A stretch of 64,000 nt of DNA. It comes from Halomonas sp. A11-A (GTDB lineage: Bacteria; Pseudomonadota; Gammaproteobacteria; Pseudomonadales; Halomonadaceae). The notes beneath the pieces are model-generated. The model saw only the letters and a program-made list of their open reading frames with translations. It did no database searches and was not told the origin of the DNA. The DNA lies in the NCBI RefSeq assembly GCF_003182195.1, contig NZ_QGTM01000014.1, positions 1 through 64,000 of the forward strand, written 5' to 3'. This document shows, in pieces, positions 1 through 8,140 of this stretch; within the stretch, counting starts at the first letter, position 1; the number at the start of each line of letters is the position of its first letter. The translations under genes and the position numbers were made by a program.

Positions 1-2
1 GG

Positions 3-122
3 CGGCAGATGAAGTACGCATGGCTACCGTTGAGTGCCTATCTCTCATTTGACCACCTCAGCAAGGAGGTCTGTCGCCTACTCGACGGCTACGGGTCTGA
101 GCGCACGATAAATTTTGAATAG
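3..122 (+). pseudogene. C-terminal 39-residue tail of an unidentified protein, possibly a transposase
   Basis: An open frame enters from the left edge and stops at TAG 120-122. The visible tail contains WLPLSAYLSF and ends TINFE. The WLP...YLSF pattern is reminiscent of the end of IS630/DDE-type transposases, but I cannot assign a family. It may be an intact gene cut by the window edge rather than a remnant. Positions 123-241, between it and the nuclease stop, hold nothing I can identify. Confidence 0.3.
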
Positions 123-241
123 CCACTTACCCACGCTTTACCACCCCAGCTTCACCCTCCTGCTTGCTTGACTCTTTCCACCGTCGCAGAACCTGCCGCT
201 TTCCCGGCAAAATGCGATGAACCGATTATTTTAGTGTCTTC

Positions 242-1993
242 TTACAACGCTTCAGGCGAGAGGTCCACCACCACCGGGTCATGGTCCGAGGAGCGGAAGG
301 GATCGGGGCGGATGAGCTCCGCGGCGCTCTCCGGGCCGTCGTAGCCGAGGAAGGGGGGCTCGTCGGCGTTGATGGGCCAGGGGTGTACCGCCGCCACGGC
401 CGCGGCCAGGGCGGGGCTCGCCAGGGCGTGGTCCAGGTAGCCCGACTCGCCGTGGAACACATAGGTGTAGCGTTGCTCCGGCGGCAGCTCCCTGGCGATC
501 AGGTCGACCAGGCCGGTGTCGGTCAGGGTGCGGATCGGCTCCTCGGCACCATAGGCGTTGAGGTCGCCGACCAGCAGCAGCCGCTCGCTTCCCTCGGTAG
601 CGAGGCGCTCGAGGAAGGCCGCCATCGCTTTCGCCTGGGCCACCCGGCGCTCGTTCCAGCAGCCTTGGCCCTGATCGATATCGCCCCGGGCGGGGCAGCC
701 GCTCTTGGCCTTGAAGTGAGCGGTCACCACCCCGAAGGCCTCACCGCCCTCCCGGGGTTGGAAGAAGGCCGCCAGCGGCGGGCGATGGTGCACCGGGTCG
801 TTGTCGGCATGGAGCTCGCTGATCGCCTCCACCCGGTCCGGCCGGTAGAGCAGGGCGAGCTTGATGGCATCGGAGCCGCGGTCGGCGCGGCCGCCCACCG
901 CCCGGTAGGTCACGCCGGTGCGAAGGCTAAGCTGCTCGACCAGGTCGGCCAGCGCCCCCGGGGTGTTCTGAACCTCCACCAGCGCCAGGATATCGGCCTT
1001 CAGCCCCGCCACCGTGGCGGCGAGCTTGGCCCGCTGGCGCTCCAGCTCCTCGGCGTTGGCCGCACCGCGCTGGCCGAGGGTGGTGAAGTAGTTCTCGACG
1101 TTGAAGGCTGCCACCCGCAGGCGCTCCCCCGGCTCGTCCAGCGGCGCCGGGCGCGGGTTGGCATCCAAGAAGCGTGGCGTCTCGGTGGGGTGCAGGCGCC
1201 AGGCATCGAAGGCGTGGGTCAGCACCCCGGTCAGCCCCGCGACCCGGCTGCCCACGCGGCGGGTGCCGTCATCGTTCAGGTAGGGAATGGGGCTCGGGAA
1301 AGCGCGGTAGCTGCCGTCGTCGAGCATCAGCACGGCGCGCTCCTGCGCATCGTCCGGGGCGTTGGTGGGGCGAAAGAGGCGCTCGTTGGCGAGCCTCAGG
1401 GAGCCATAGCGCCCAAGCTCGTAGTTGCCGGTGACGGTAAGGGGCTCGGCGAAGGTGACCAGCCGCCCCTCCAGCGTTTCCAGCTCTGATTCATCGAGCG
1501 GCCAGGCCAGCGCCTCGGGCTCCGGCAGCCGGTCGCGGGCGCAGATCTCGACGCGTTCGACCCGCTGCAGCTGCACCCGGCCGCGGTACGCACCGGTGCG
1601 GGCGTGGAGCTGCACGTGCTTGCCTGGCACGAGGCGCTCGGCGTCGCGCTCGGTGGCCCCGGGCATGTAGACGAAGAGCCCCACCGGGCCCTGCTCGGTG
1701 GCCTGCTGCAGGTAGAAGCCGTTGAGGCTGTCGCGGCCCAGGAAGGCACCGGTGACCACGCCCTCGGTCACCACCGCCTGGCCTTCGGGCAGGGCCGGCG
1801 CAGCGTCGGTTCCCTTGATGGCGGCGAGGTCGGCGGTGGAGGGTTCGGGGCAGCTGGCTGGGGCCTGCGCGGCCACCAGCAGCAGGGCCAGCAGCAGATA
1901 GCGCCCGATGCGCCGGGTGCCCAGCAGGCGGGGGGCGCCGTCGGAGGCGGCACTCAGCCGTGCAAACAGGGCGAGATTTTGCCTGGGTTTCAT
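242..1993 (-). CDS. Secreted endonuclease/exonuclease/phosphatase-family nuclease (ExeM/NucH-like)
   Basis: The 583-residue protein has a hydrophobic N-terminal signal segment (about residues 30-45). An OB-fold-like region follows (about 70-270), then an endonuclease/exonuclease/phosphatase domain from RVAAFNVENYF (about 290) to the C-terminus. Visible catalytic motifs are LALVEVQN, LLVGDLNAYG and the terminal SSDHDPVVV, which supply the metal-binding Glu, Asp/Asn and Asp/His of the family. This order is that of extracellular DNases such as ExeM, which cleave DNA outside the cell. The substrate is inferred from the family. The first 43 codons are unusual: they match the neighbouring PAP2 phosphatase gene with a 288-bp in-frame gap (see findings). 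It is transcribed alone, and no terminator is obvious beyond the stop. Confidence 0.85.
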   Translation of the reverse strand: MKPRQNLALFARLSAASDGAPRLLGTRRIGRYLLLALLLVAAQAPASCPEPSTADLAAIKGTDAAPALPEGQAVVTEGVVTGAFLGRDSLNGFYLQQATEQGPVGLFVYMPGATERDAERLVPGKHVQLHARTGAYRGRVQLQRVERVEICARDRLPEPEALAWPLDESELETLEGRLVTFAEPLTVTGNYELGRYGSLRLANERLFRPTNAPDDAQERAVLMLDDGSYRAFPSPIPYLNDDGTRRVGSRVAGLTGVLTHAFDAWRLHPTETPRFLDANPRPAPLDEPGERLRVAAFNVENYFTTLGQRGAANAEELERQRAKLAATVAGLKADILALVEVQNTPGALADLVEQLSLRTGVTYRAVGGRADRGSDAIKLALLYRPDRVEAISELHADNDPVHHRPPLAAFFQPREGGEAFGVVTAHFKAKSGCPARGDIDQGQGCWNERRVAQAKAMAAFLERLATEGSERLLLVGDLNAYGAEEPIRTLTDTGLVDLIARELPPEQRYTYVFHGESGYLDHALASPALAAAVAAVHPWPINADEPPFLGYDGPESAAELIRPDPFRSSDHDPVVVDLSPEAL

Positions 1994-2205
1994 GGGGATG
2001 ATGTCGCTGCCCTGAAGATTGCCAAGTCCAAGATAGTGTCATGAAGACGAGCCGTGACTCTAGCGAGGTTTGTCGTGCACTCCAAGGACGAGCGCAGGGC
2101 AGGGGGCCTCTGGCCGGTAGGTCAAGCACTGCGCCACCCTTCGTCAGGGGGATCGGGTAGACTCGTGCTGCACGAGGACCATTGAGACGCGACCGAGGGG
2201 GGAGC

Positions 2206-2598
2206 ATGGGGATCGGAGCATCCGGCCTGTTGCTGGTAGCACTGGGCGGCGCGCTGGGCGGCATGGGCCGCCTGGCGGTGACCAACCTGTTCAGCCACTG
2301 GCTGGGGGCGCGCTTTCCCTGGGGCACCCTGGCAGTCAATCTAAGCGGTGCGCTGGTGGCGGGCTGGTGGGCCGCACGGCTGGGGATTCCCACCACCCTG
2401 GATCTCTCCTCGGCGTGGCTGGCGCTGGTGGTGGGGCTGCTGGGCGGCTACACCACGGTCTCCTCCTTCAGCCTGCAGACCCTCACCCTCTGGCAGAGCG
2501 GCCACCCGCGCCGCGCCGTGGCCAACGTGCTGGCTACCTGCCTGGCGGGCCTCGCCCTGGCGTCGCTTGGCTGGTGGCTGGCGGGAGGTGGCGCATGA
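2206..2598 (+). CDS. crcB: Fluoride channel CrcB/Fluc, first subunit
   Basis: A 130-residue membrane protein with four hydrophobic segments. It shows the Fluc signatures GGALGGMGRLAV near the N-terminus, WGTLAVN in the second helix and GGYTTVSSFS in the third, where the family has its helix break and Phe-box residues. Fluc proteins export fluoride as dual-topology dimers. The ATG at 2206 is chosen because GAGGGGGGAGC lies just upstream; an upstream TTG at 2182 is less likely. The stop overlaps the start of a second crcB by four bases, so the two are translationally coupled and may form a heterodimer, as in other organisms with tandem copies. No fluoride riboswitch was recognised upstream. Confidence 0.9.
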   Translation: MGIGASGLLLVALGGALGGMGRLAVTNLFSHWLGARFPWGTLAVNLSGALVAGWWAARLGIPTTLDLSSAWLALVVGLLGGYTTVSSFSLQTLTLWQSGHPRRAVANVLATCLAGLALASLGWWLAGGGA

Positions 2599-3014
2599 GC
2601 CGCGGATATTCCCCTCTGTTCCCCTATGCCGCGGTGGGGCTCGGCAGTGCCCTGGGCAGCCTGCTGCGCTATCTGGTCTCCATGGGGTCGCTGGCGCTCT
2701 TCGGCCCGCTCTTCCCCTGGGGGACCCTGGCGGTCAATGTTGTCGGCTCCTGGCTGATCGCCTGGCTGGCCACCCTGGGGGGGCGCTACACCCACGGCCG
2801 CGTGGCGCGCTGGCAGCCCTTCCTGGTGGCCGGCTTCTGCGGCGGCTTCACTACCTTCTCGCTGTTCAGCCTCGAGACCCTTCATCTGATCACACTCGGC
2901 CGCCCCTGGCTGGCCGTGGCCTATGTGGCTGCCAGCCTGCCGCTCTGGTTCGCCGCGGCCTGGCACGGGCAGCGGGTCGCCAGGACGATGCGCCAGGCGC
3001 GGGGGCGGCGTTGA
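2595..3014 (+). CDS. crcB: Fluoride channel CrcB/Fluc, second subunit
   Basis: A 139-residue paralogue of the preceding protein, beginning at the ATGA overlap. Signatures are GSALGSLLRYLVS, WGTLAVNVVGS and GFCGGFTTFSLFS. The last is closer to the family consensus than the matching stretch of the first copy. Four transmembrane segments are evident. The pairing of two unequal Fluc subunits suggests an antiparallel heterodimer at the inner membrane; this is inference from the family. Its last 125 bases lie opposite a small membrane-protein reading frame on the other strand. Confidence 0.9.
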   Translation: MSRGYSPLFPYAAVGLGSALGSLLRYLVSMGSLALFGPLFPWGTLAVNVVGSWLIAWLATLGGRYTHGRVARWQPFLVAGFCGGFTTFSLFSLETLHLITLGRPWLAVAYVAASLPLWFAAAWHGQRVARTMRQARGRR

Positions 3015-3096
3015 GCATGATCAGCACCGCCACGACGGTGGCCAGCACGGCCGAGAGGCCCAAGCCGATCAGCCAGATCCTGGATCCCTTTGTCAT
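2890..3096 (-). CDS. Possible small single-pass membrane protein
   Basis: A 68-residue frame begins MTKGSRIWLIGLGL, followed by a strongly hydrophobic stretch (about residues 8-28) preceded by Lys and Arg, as in a signal anchor. A good ribosome binding site (GGGGAGAGTG) lies directly before the ATG. The second half is Arg/Pro-rich and lies opposite the 3' end of the second crcB, which argues that only the N-terminal half looks protein-like. It could be a genuine small gene that reads through into antisense DNA, or the leftover start of a longer gene. Function unknown. Confidence 0.4.
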   Translation of the reverse strand: MTKGSRIWLIGLGLSAVLATVVAVLIMLNAAPAPGASSWRPAARARPRRTRAAGWQPHRPRPARGGRV

Positions 3097-3276
3097 TCAC
3101 TCTCCCCGGTCGCTGGCGTCATGGGCCGCTGCATTCTGCCAAGCGTGACACCCTAGCATGATGCCATCGCCGGGTGGACGGGAACCGGGGTATCGCTTCT
3201 GCGCGTCAGTCGCTATGGGCCGGACGGAAGCCACTTCAGGTGGCCATCGAGACGGGGTAGGCTGTAGGCCGACAGG

Positions 3277-3678
3277 ATGAGTCGAGAGGTGTACGGCGTG
3301 AGCCAGGGAGTGGTGACCTATCAGGTGAGAGAGGAGGCGCTGGCGCGGCCCGAGGAGGTTCGGCTGGGGTCGAGTTCGCCGTCGTTCCTGCGGCCGCTGC
3401 TGGGCCGGGCACATCGGCGGCGGAGCCTGCTGGCGAGCGGGGTGAACTGGGAGCGCATCCTGTTCATCGAGGTCGACGGCGAGGTGGCCGGCTATCTCCA
3501 GTTCTATCTGGGTGGCGAGGGCCCGCATCGTCTCGGCCATGAGGACCTGCGGCCGCTGACCGGGCCGGCGCGGGTGAGTTCGCCAAGCTCCTTCACGCTG
3601 ACCAGGATGTCGATCATCACCTCTCGACCCTGGTCATCGAAGGCCATGATGGTGCGTTCGTGTTCGCTCATGGAGTGA
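3277..3678 (+). pseudogene. Truncated GNAT-like acetyltransferase joined to foreign sequence
   Basis: The first 84 residues or so resemble the N-terminal half of a GNAT acetyltransferase: polar start, then ILFIEVDGEVAGYLQFYLGG, the usual beta2-beta3 hairpin. The acetyl-CoA-binding motif (R/Q-x-x-G-x-G/A) should follow but is absent. From about residue 88 the frame instead reads the complement of a small converging gene (3504-3671) and has no protein character (GPARVSSPSSF). I interpret it as a gene cut off by a deletion around 3525-3570. Family assignment is moderate because only half the domain remains. Confidence 0.5.
3504..3671 (-). pseudogene. N-terminal fragment of a small conserved-looking protein
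   Basis: The frame starts ATG at 3671 with GGAG about nine bases upstream and reads MSEHERTIMAFDDQGREV, continuing with an aliphatic helix around ILVSVKELGEL. After about 40 residues it becomes Arg/Pro/Trp-rich, antisense to the truncated acetyltransferase, and stops at 3504. The plausible part looks like the start of a 70-80 residue cytoplasmic protein of unknown function. It shares its truncation point with the + strand fragment, which suggests a single deletion removed both 3' ends. Confidence 0.4.
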
Positions 3679-3770
3679 CTCCGGGGGCTGATGGGGCTGC
3701 CTCCAGTATCGGCGCTTGAGCCGGGAGTGGCGAGTGCCGGAATGCCGCGGGACGGACAGGGTGGCAGCGC

Positions 3771-4379
3771 TCAGCGCTCGACCCAGCCTCGGCTGATCAA
3801 TGGCGCGAACAGCAGGTGATAGAGCCGCCTCGCCACGTGGTGATAGAAGGGCAGGATCAGCCAGCTGCGACTGACGCCGACCAGCGCGGCCACGCCGGCG
3901 GCCAGCAGCAGGGCGCCCAGCATGTCCTGGGGGAAGTGCACGCCGAGAAAGACCCGCGCCCAGGCGACCGGCACGGCCAGCAGCAGCAGGTAGCGGCCGA
4001 TGCGACGGGTGCCGGCATGCAGCAGCAGGCTGAAGCCCATGGTCAGCATGATGGTGGCATGGTTGCTGGGGAAAGCGGGCGTCGCCGCATGCTCGAGGAA
4101 GGTCTGCCCCACCGGCATCATGAAGGGGCGCGGCGTGGGCCACCAGTACCCGATCAGCCAGCTCGCGGCCAGGGCGAGCAGGGTGGCGATGAACGCCTCG
4201 AGCAGCGGACGCTTCAGGCGGTCGCTGCCGCGCAGCCAGCCGATGACCAGCAGGGCCGGCACCAGCCAGATCAGATAGACCGCGGCGAGCTCGGCCAGCA
4301 GCAGCAGGCGAGGATCGCTGTCCGGTGCGGCATTCAGCTGGGCGAACAGGGCGAGATTGAGCGTCTTTTCCGTGAGCAT
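3771..4379 (-). CDS. PAP2-family undecaprenyl-diphosphate phosphatase (BcrC/YbjG-like)
   Basis: A 202-residue membrane protein with about five to six hydrophobic helices. The three PAP2 phosphatase motifs are present: TPRPF (motif 1), FPSNHATIM (motif 2, with Asn where many members have Gly) and ARVFLGVHFPQD (motif 3, with the catalytic His). The PSNH/PSDH form and length are typical of BcrC-type enzymes that dephosphorylate undecaprenyl diphosphate on the periplasmic face for cell-wall lipid recycling. The ATG at 4379 fits the family start; an upstream extension to 4508 is not supported. Two blocks of this gene (3982-4013 and 4302-4358) are repeated, joined together, at the 5' end of the nuclease gene 2 kb away. 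Confidence 0.85.
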   Translation of the reverse strand: MLTEKTLNLALFAQLNAAPDSDPRLLLLAELAAVYLIWLVPALLVIGWLRGSDRLKRPLLEAFIATLLALAASWLIGYWWPTPRPFMMPVGQTFLEHAATPAFPSNHATIMLTMGFSLLLHAGTRRIGRYLLLLAVPVAWARVFLGVHFPQDMLGALLLAAGVAALVGVSRSWLILPFYHHVARRLYHLLFAPLISRGWVER

Positions 4380-4530
4380 GAGGTGTCGGGGCGTCGTCCT
4401 TGAGGGGTGGCACAGGTCCGCACCGGCGGGTGATCCGGTGCGCGGCCTTTCTGCAGTGTGTGACAGGAGTATGACGATGCGCCCGGGCGGGGACAATGGG
4501 GCGACCATGAGGTCGCCCCTTGCCCGGGCG

Positions 4531-5880
4531 TCAGGCGGGCAGGCCGAGTACCGCGGTGGCGATGGCGAAGTAGATCAGCACGCCCACGGCGTCGGCGATG
4601 GAGGTCACCAGCGGCGCGGAGGCGGTGGCCGGGTCCCAGCCCAGGCGATTGAGCAGGAAGGGCAGGATCATGCCGATCAGGCTGCCCATGATCACGATCA
4701 GCACCATGCTCATCGCGACCACCATGGCGATCTCGGTGCCGGCGCGGAAGATCCCCACCACCGAGACGGCGAGTGCCATGGTCAGGCCCAGGGCGATGGC
4801 CACGCTGACCTCGCGGCCGAGCAGTCGCGCCCAGTCCCGAGTGTGCACATCGCCGGTGGCCATGCCGCGCACCATCAGGGTCGCCGCCTGGGAGCCGGCG
4901 TTGCCGCCGCTGTCCACCAGCAGGGGCAGGAAGAAGACCAGGGCGATATAGGCCTCGATGGTCTCCTCGAAGTAGGCGATGCCGGCGCCGGAGAAGATGT
5001 TGGCGAACACCAGCAGCACCAGCCAGACGATGCGCTTGCGGTAGAGGTCGAAGAGGCTGGCGCTGCGCAGGCCGCCCTGCAGCTTGCCCACCGAAACGCT
5101 CTTGTGCATGTCCTCGGTGGCCTCCTCCTCGGCCACGTCCATGGCGTCGTCATAGGTCACGATGCCCACCAGGCGCTCGCCGCCGTTGGTCACCGGCAGG
5201 GCCATCAGGTCGTAGCGCGAGATCAGCCTGGCCACCTCTTCCTGAGGGGTGTCCACCTTGGCGACCACCAGCTCCTCGACCATCAGGCTGGCCAGGGTAG
5301 CGTGGGGATTGGCCAGGATCATCTCGCGCAGCGACAGGGTGCCGGTCAGGCGGCCTTCGTCGTCGACACAGTAGATCTGGTAGATGGTCTCGGCGTTGGG
5401 GCCGGTGCGGCGCACCTTCTCCAGGGCGGTGGCCACGTCCATCTCGGCCGGCACGGCCACGTACTCGGAGGTCATCAGGGCTCCGGCGGTGCCTTCCTCG
5501 TAGCTGGCCAGCTTGCGGATGTCCTCGCGCTCGGCGTGGGCCAGGCGGCGCAGCAGCCCCTGCTGGCGGGCCTCGTCGAGCAGCTTGAAGAGGTCGGCAC
5601 GCTCGTCGGCGCTCATGTGGTGCAGCAGCTCGGCGAGGGTGGCGTCGTCCATCTCGGCGGCAAGCGCGCTCTGGGTCTCCTCCTCCAGGTAGCCGAAGGC
5701 GCTGGCGCGTTCGTCCAGGGGCAGGTAGTCCAGCAGGGAGAGGGTGGTGTCCTCCTGCTCGTGCTGGATGAACTCGGCGAGGTCGGCCAGCTGCATCTCG
5801 GCGACCAGATGGCGGATGGCAGCGGTGTCCTGCTGCTCGATGGCGCTGCGCAGGTCGGCAGCGAGCTCGATGTAGCTCAT
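4531..5880 (-). CDS. mgtE: Magnesium transporter MgtE
   Basis: The 449-residue protein has the full MgtE order: an alpha-helical N domain (about 1-130), two CBS domains (about 135-260), a connecting helix and a five-helix membrane domain (about 280-449). The membrane part carries the conserved PLLVDSGGNAGSQ stretch and the DPATASAPLVTS segment that line the Mg2+ pathway. The CBS and N domains close the channel when cytosolic Mg2+ is high. It appears monocistronic. The 340 bp upstream contain no gene. Confidence 0.95.
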   Translation of the reverse strand: MSYIELAADLRSAIEQQDTAAIRHLVAEMQLADLAEFIQHEQEDTTLSLLDYLPLDERASAFGYLEEETQSALAAEMDDATLAELLHHMSADERADLFKLLDEARQQGLLRRLAHAEREDIRKLASYEEGTAGALMTSEYVAVPAEMDVATALEKVRRTGPNAETIYQIYCVDDEGRLTGTLSLREMILANPHATLASLMVEELVVAKVDTPQEEVARLISRYDLMALPVTNGGERLVGIVTYDDAMDVAEEEATEDMHKSVSVGKLQGGLRSASLFDLYRKRIVWLVLLVFANIFSGAGIAYFEETIEAYIALVFFLPLLVDSGGNAGSQAATLMVRGMATGDVHTRDWARLLGREVSVAIALGLTMALAVSVVGIFRAGTEIAMVVAMSMVLIVIMGSLIGMILPFLLNRLGWDPATASAPLVTSIADAVGVLIYFAIATAVLGLPA

Positions 5881-6221
5881 GGTGTGGCTCCTTGGCGCGC
5901 GTCAGGCGGGCGCGCAAGAACCGGGGCCTAGGGGGTAGGCGCGGGCGGGCTCCGGCGCACCACGACGTTTGACGCGGCGCGGTCAATCAAGTTGTCGGTC
6001 GTGTCGTAGCGACTCGGAGGTTCCATTGATTCCTCAAGGGGGTTTCGCTGCCATGCAGCAGCGCCGGCATATTAGCCGCGAGTCAGATGAGGGTCAATTA
6101 AGATCGATTGGCAATTGCCTTGAGCGGCCAGGTGCGCTCATGCGGGGTCGATGGTCAGCGGCAGGCGCTTCTGGCACACGAGTTGAAGCCAAGAACGCAA
6201 TCGGTTTGCAGCAGATACCGA
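5881..6221. other. Gene-free region between mgtE start and the idh terminator
   Basis: About 340 bp hold the mgtE promoter region. Visible are short inverted repeats (GGCAATTGCC near 6110; GCGCGC...GCGCGC just upstream of mgtE) but no reading frame of protein character. I compared it by eye with the M-box and mgtA leader layouts and saw no convincing magnesium riboswitch. Confidence 0.4.
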
Positions 6222-6252
6222 AGCGCCCGCCATGCAGGGCATGGCGGGCGCT
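6222..6252 (-). terminator. Rho-independent terminator-like hairpin after idh
   Basis: A perfect 14-bp inverted repeat (arms 6222-6235 and 6239-6252) with a three-base loop, 20 bp beyond the idh stop. The T tract is short, so it may act as a transcript-stabilising hairpin as well. Confidence 0.7.
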
Positions 6253-6272
6253 CGGAAAGGCCGCTTGGCGGG

Positions 6273-8012
6273 TTACGCCGTCAGCCGGCTGGCCACGGCG
6301 TCGAGGAAGCCGTTCATGTCGACCAGGGTCTCGCTGGCCGGGTCGCGGGTCTTGCCCTTGAGGTCGCCGGTGATGATGCCGGCATCCACGGTGTCGATCA
6401 GCGCCGCCTTGAGGGCATGGGCGTAGTCGATCAGGGCGTTGTTCTCGTCGCGCTCGCCCAGGGTCTCCAGGGCGTTGGCCACGGCGAAGAGCAGGGCGGA
6501 GGAGTTGAAGTGCGCCTCCCGGCCGTCGGTCTCCAGGTACTTCAGGTAGAGGTCGTGGGCGGTGCCGTGGGGCGCCTCGAACAGCATGGTGCCGTCCTTG
6601 CTCTCGATGATCGAGCTGGCGGTGGCCAGGCTGCCGCCCAGGGCGGCGGAGATGTCGGAGAAGATGTCGCCGTCCAGGTTCTGCGCCGGGTAGAGGGCGT
6701 TGCGGGGCGGGTCGGTGATCATCTTGATGAGCTGGCTGGAGGGCCGCATGATCATGAACGACGGCGGTGGGGTGCCGGTCTCGGCGAGCTCGCGACGCAC
6801 GTCGGTGATCGCCGTGCTGAACACCTCGTCGTACTCCATGTACTCGCGCTTGAGGCCGAAGTAGACCTCCTTGCCCTTGCGCGAGGCGTCGCGGAAGACC
6901 TGCAGGACCCAGTCCTTGATCGCCGCCTGGTCGTTGGACATCAGCAGGATGGCGTCGCCCTTCCTGACCCGGCGCGCGTGCTTCTCCTCGCCGTCGACGA
7001 TCACCTTGAGGATGCCGTCTTCCGAAGCGGGGGCGTTGAAGCTGCCGTACTGGTCGCCGCCGCCGGCGCTCATGCGCGAGATGGAGACCTGGGCCTTGCG
7101 GTCGGGAATGCCGAAGCGCTTGAGCTCCTCCACCAGCTTGTAGAGCTTGCGGCCGGTGGTGTTGTCCGGCACCCCCCACAGGGCGCGCTCCGGCGGATTG
7201 GCCACCAGGCGGGCGGCCTGGGCGTCGATCAGTTCGTAGTGATAGGAGAGCCCCAGCGCTTCGACCTGCTCGCGGTAGTCGCGATCAAAGATCTCCTCGA
7301 TGGCGGCCCGCATCACGCCGTCGTAGCCGGCGATGACGGTATCCTTGAGGCCCAGGTAGATGTCGCGTTTCTCGCCGATGGCGCGCTGGAAGAAGCGGTG
7401 GGCCCAGGCCTTCACGTCTTCCACATCGTTGGTGGCCAGCAGCCAGGGGTCGCCCTTGTTGACCTCGCGGCGGTGCAGTTCGACCGGGTCGCCGCTGGCT
7501 CCCACGAACATCAGCTTGACCACGCCGGTGGCCCGGGAGAGCTCGTTGAAGCTGTCCTTGATGCCGCCGGTCTCCATGGTGTCGACCTCGATGTCGCGGC
7601 CGATCCATTCGGGGCGCGAGAACTTGAGGTTGCGAAACTCGATGTCCTCGCGGGTGATGTTGCCGCCGATGCCCTTGCGGATGGCGCCGTTGGGCGATCT
7701 GGTGGCCAGCGGGTGGAGCTTGGTGCCGTCGATCTCGGGGTGCTTGGCGAGCAGCTCGCCGAGCTGGGTGCGGTTGACCGTCATGCCGGCGTTCTTGATC
7801 CCCACGCCGTGTTCCCTGAGCGCCTCGACCGCATCGACAATCACCTGACCGTTGGTGACCAGGCGATTCTCGGCCGAGAGGTCGATCTCCACCAGCGGCA
7901 TCTCCAGCCGGGAGGTCACGAAGGTGTCGAGGATTCTCTCGAAGGCCACCTGGGCCATCTCGTCGCCGTGCAGGATGACGAGGGGGGCGTCGACGCGGAT
8001 CTTTTTGCTCAT
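6273..8012 (-). CDS. Isocitrate dehydrogenase-family protein with an internal domain duplication
   Basis: This 579-residue protein belongs to the isocitrate/isopropylmalate dehydrogenase superfamily, nearest to the eukaryotic-type NADP enzyme. Visible motifs are HGDEMAQVAFERIL at the start, SPNGAIRKGIGGN (the SPNGTIRN substrate loop), KDTVIAGYDGV, NLDGDIFSDISAALGGS, EAPHGTAHD and GKTRD near the end. It would oxidise isocitrate to 2-oxoglutarate in the TCA cycle. It is about 165 residues longer than the usual 400-420. The excess lies between residues about 280 and 445 and is a diverged, ungapped copy of residues about 180-280. The ATG at 8012 is used because AGGGA precedes it; a GTG at 8015 is one codon upstream. 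Coenzyme choice cannot be read from sequence here. Confidence 0.85.
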   Translation of the reverse strand: MSKKIRVDAPLVILHGDEMAQVAFERILDTFVTSRLEMPLVEIDLSAENRLVTNGQVIVDAVEALREHGVGIKNAGMTVNRTQLGELLAKHPEIDGTKLHPLATRSPNGAIRKGIGGNITREDIEFRNLKFSRPEWIGRDIEVDTMETGGIKDSFNELSRATGVVKLMFVGASGDPVELHRREVNKGDPWLLATNDVEDVKAWAHRFFQRAIGEKRDIYLGLKDTVIAGYDGVMRAAIEEIFDRDYREQVEALGLSYHYELIDAQAARLVANPPERALWGVPDNTTGRKLYKLVEELKRFGIPDRKAQVSISRMSAGGGDQYGSFNAPASEDGILKVIVDGEEKHARRVRKGDAILLMSNDQAAIKDWVLQVFRDASRKGKEVYFGLKREYMEYDEVFSTAITDVRRELAETGTPPPSFMIMRPSSQLIKMITDPPRNALYPAQNLDGDIFSDISAALGGSLATASSIIESKDGTMLFEAPHGTAHDLYLKYLETDGREAHFNSSALLFAVANALETLGERDENNALIDYAHALKAALIDTVDAGIITGDLKGKTRDPASETLVDMNGFLDAVASRLTA

Positions 8013-8140
8013 CACGGTTCCCTGTTTGTAGTGTTCGATCGATGAGGATCGTCACGATGTGCGGTGAGCCACAGGGTACGCCTGGCATGGCCAGGGCGCT
8101 ACGCGCAGAAAGCAGTAGGGCATAGGGGCGCGCCGCTGCG

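Noticed and set aside
281..1489. Long + strand frame opposite the nuclease gene
   Set aside because: It is antisense to a clear nuclease, with His/Gly/Val-rich composition typical of shadow frames in GC-rich DNA.
2044..2205. Fluoride riboswitch before the crcB pair
   Set aside because: The conserved pseudoknot elements of the crcB motif could not be found in this stretch.
5881..6110. Magnesium riboswitch before mgtE
   Set aside because: Only short GC-rich inverted repeats are seen; no recognisable M-box core.
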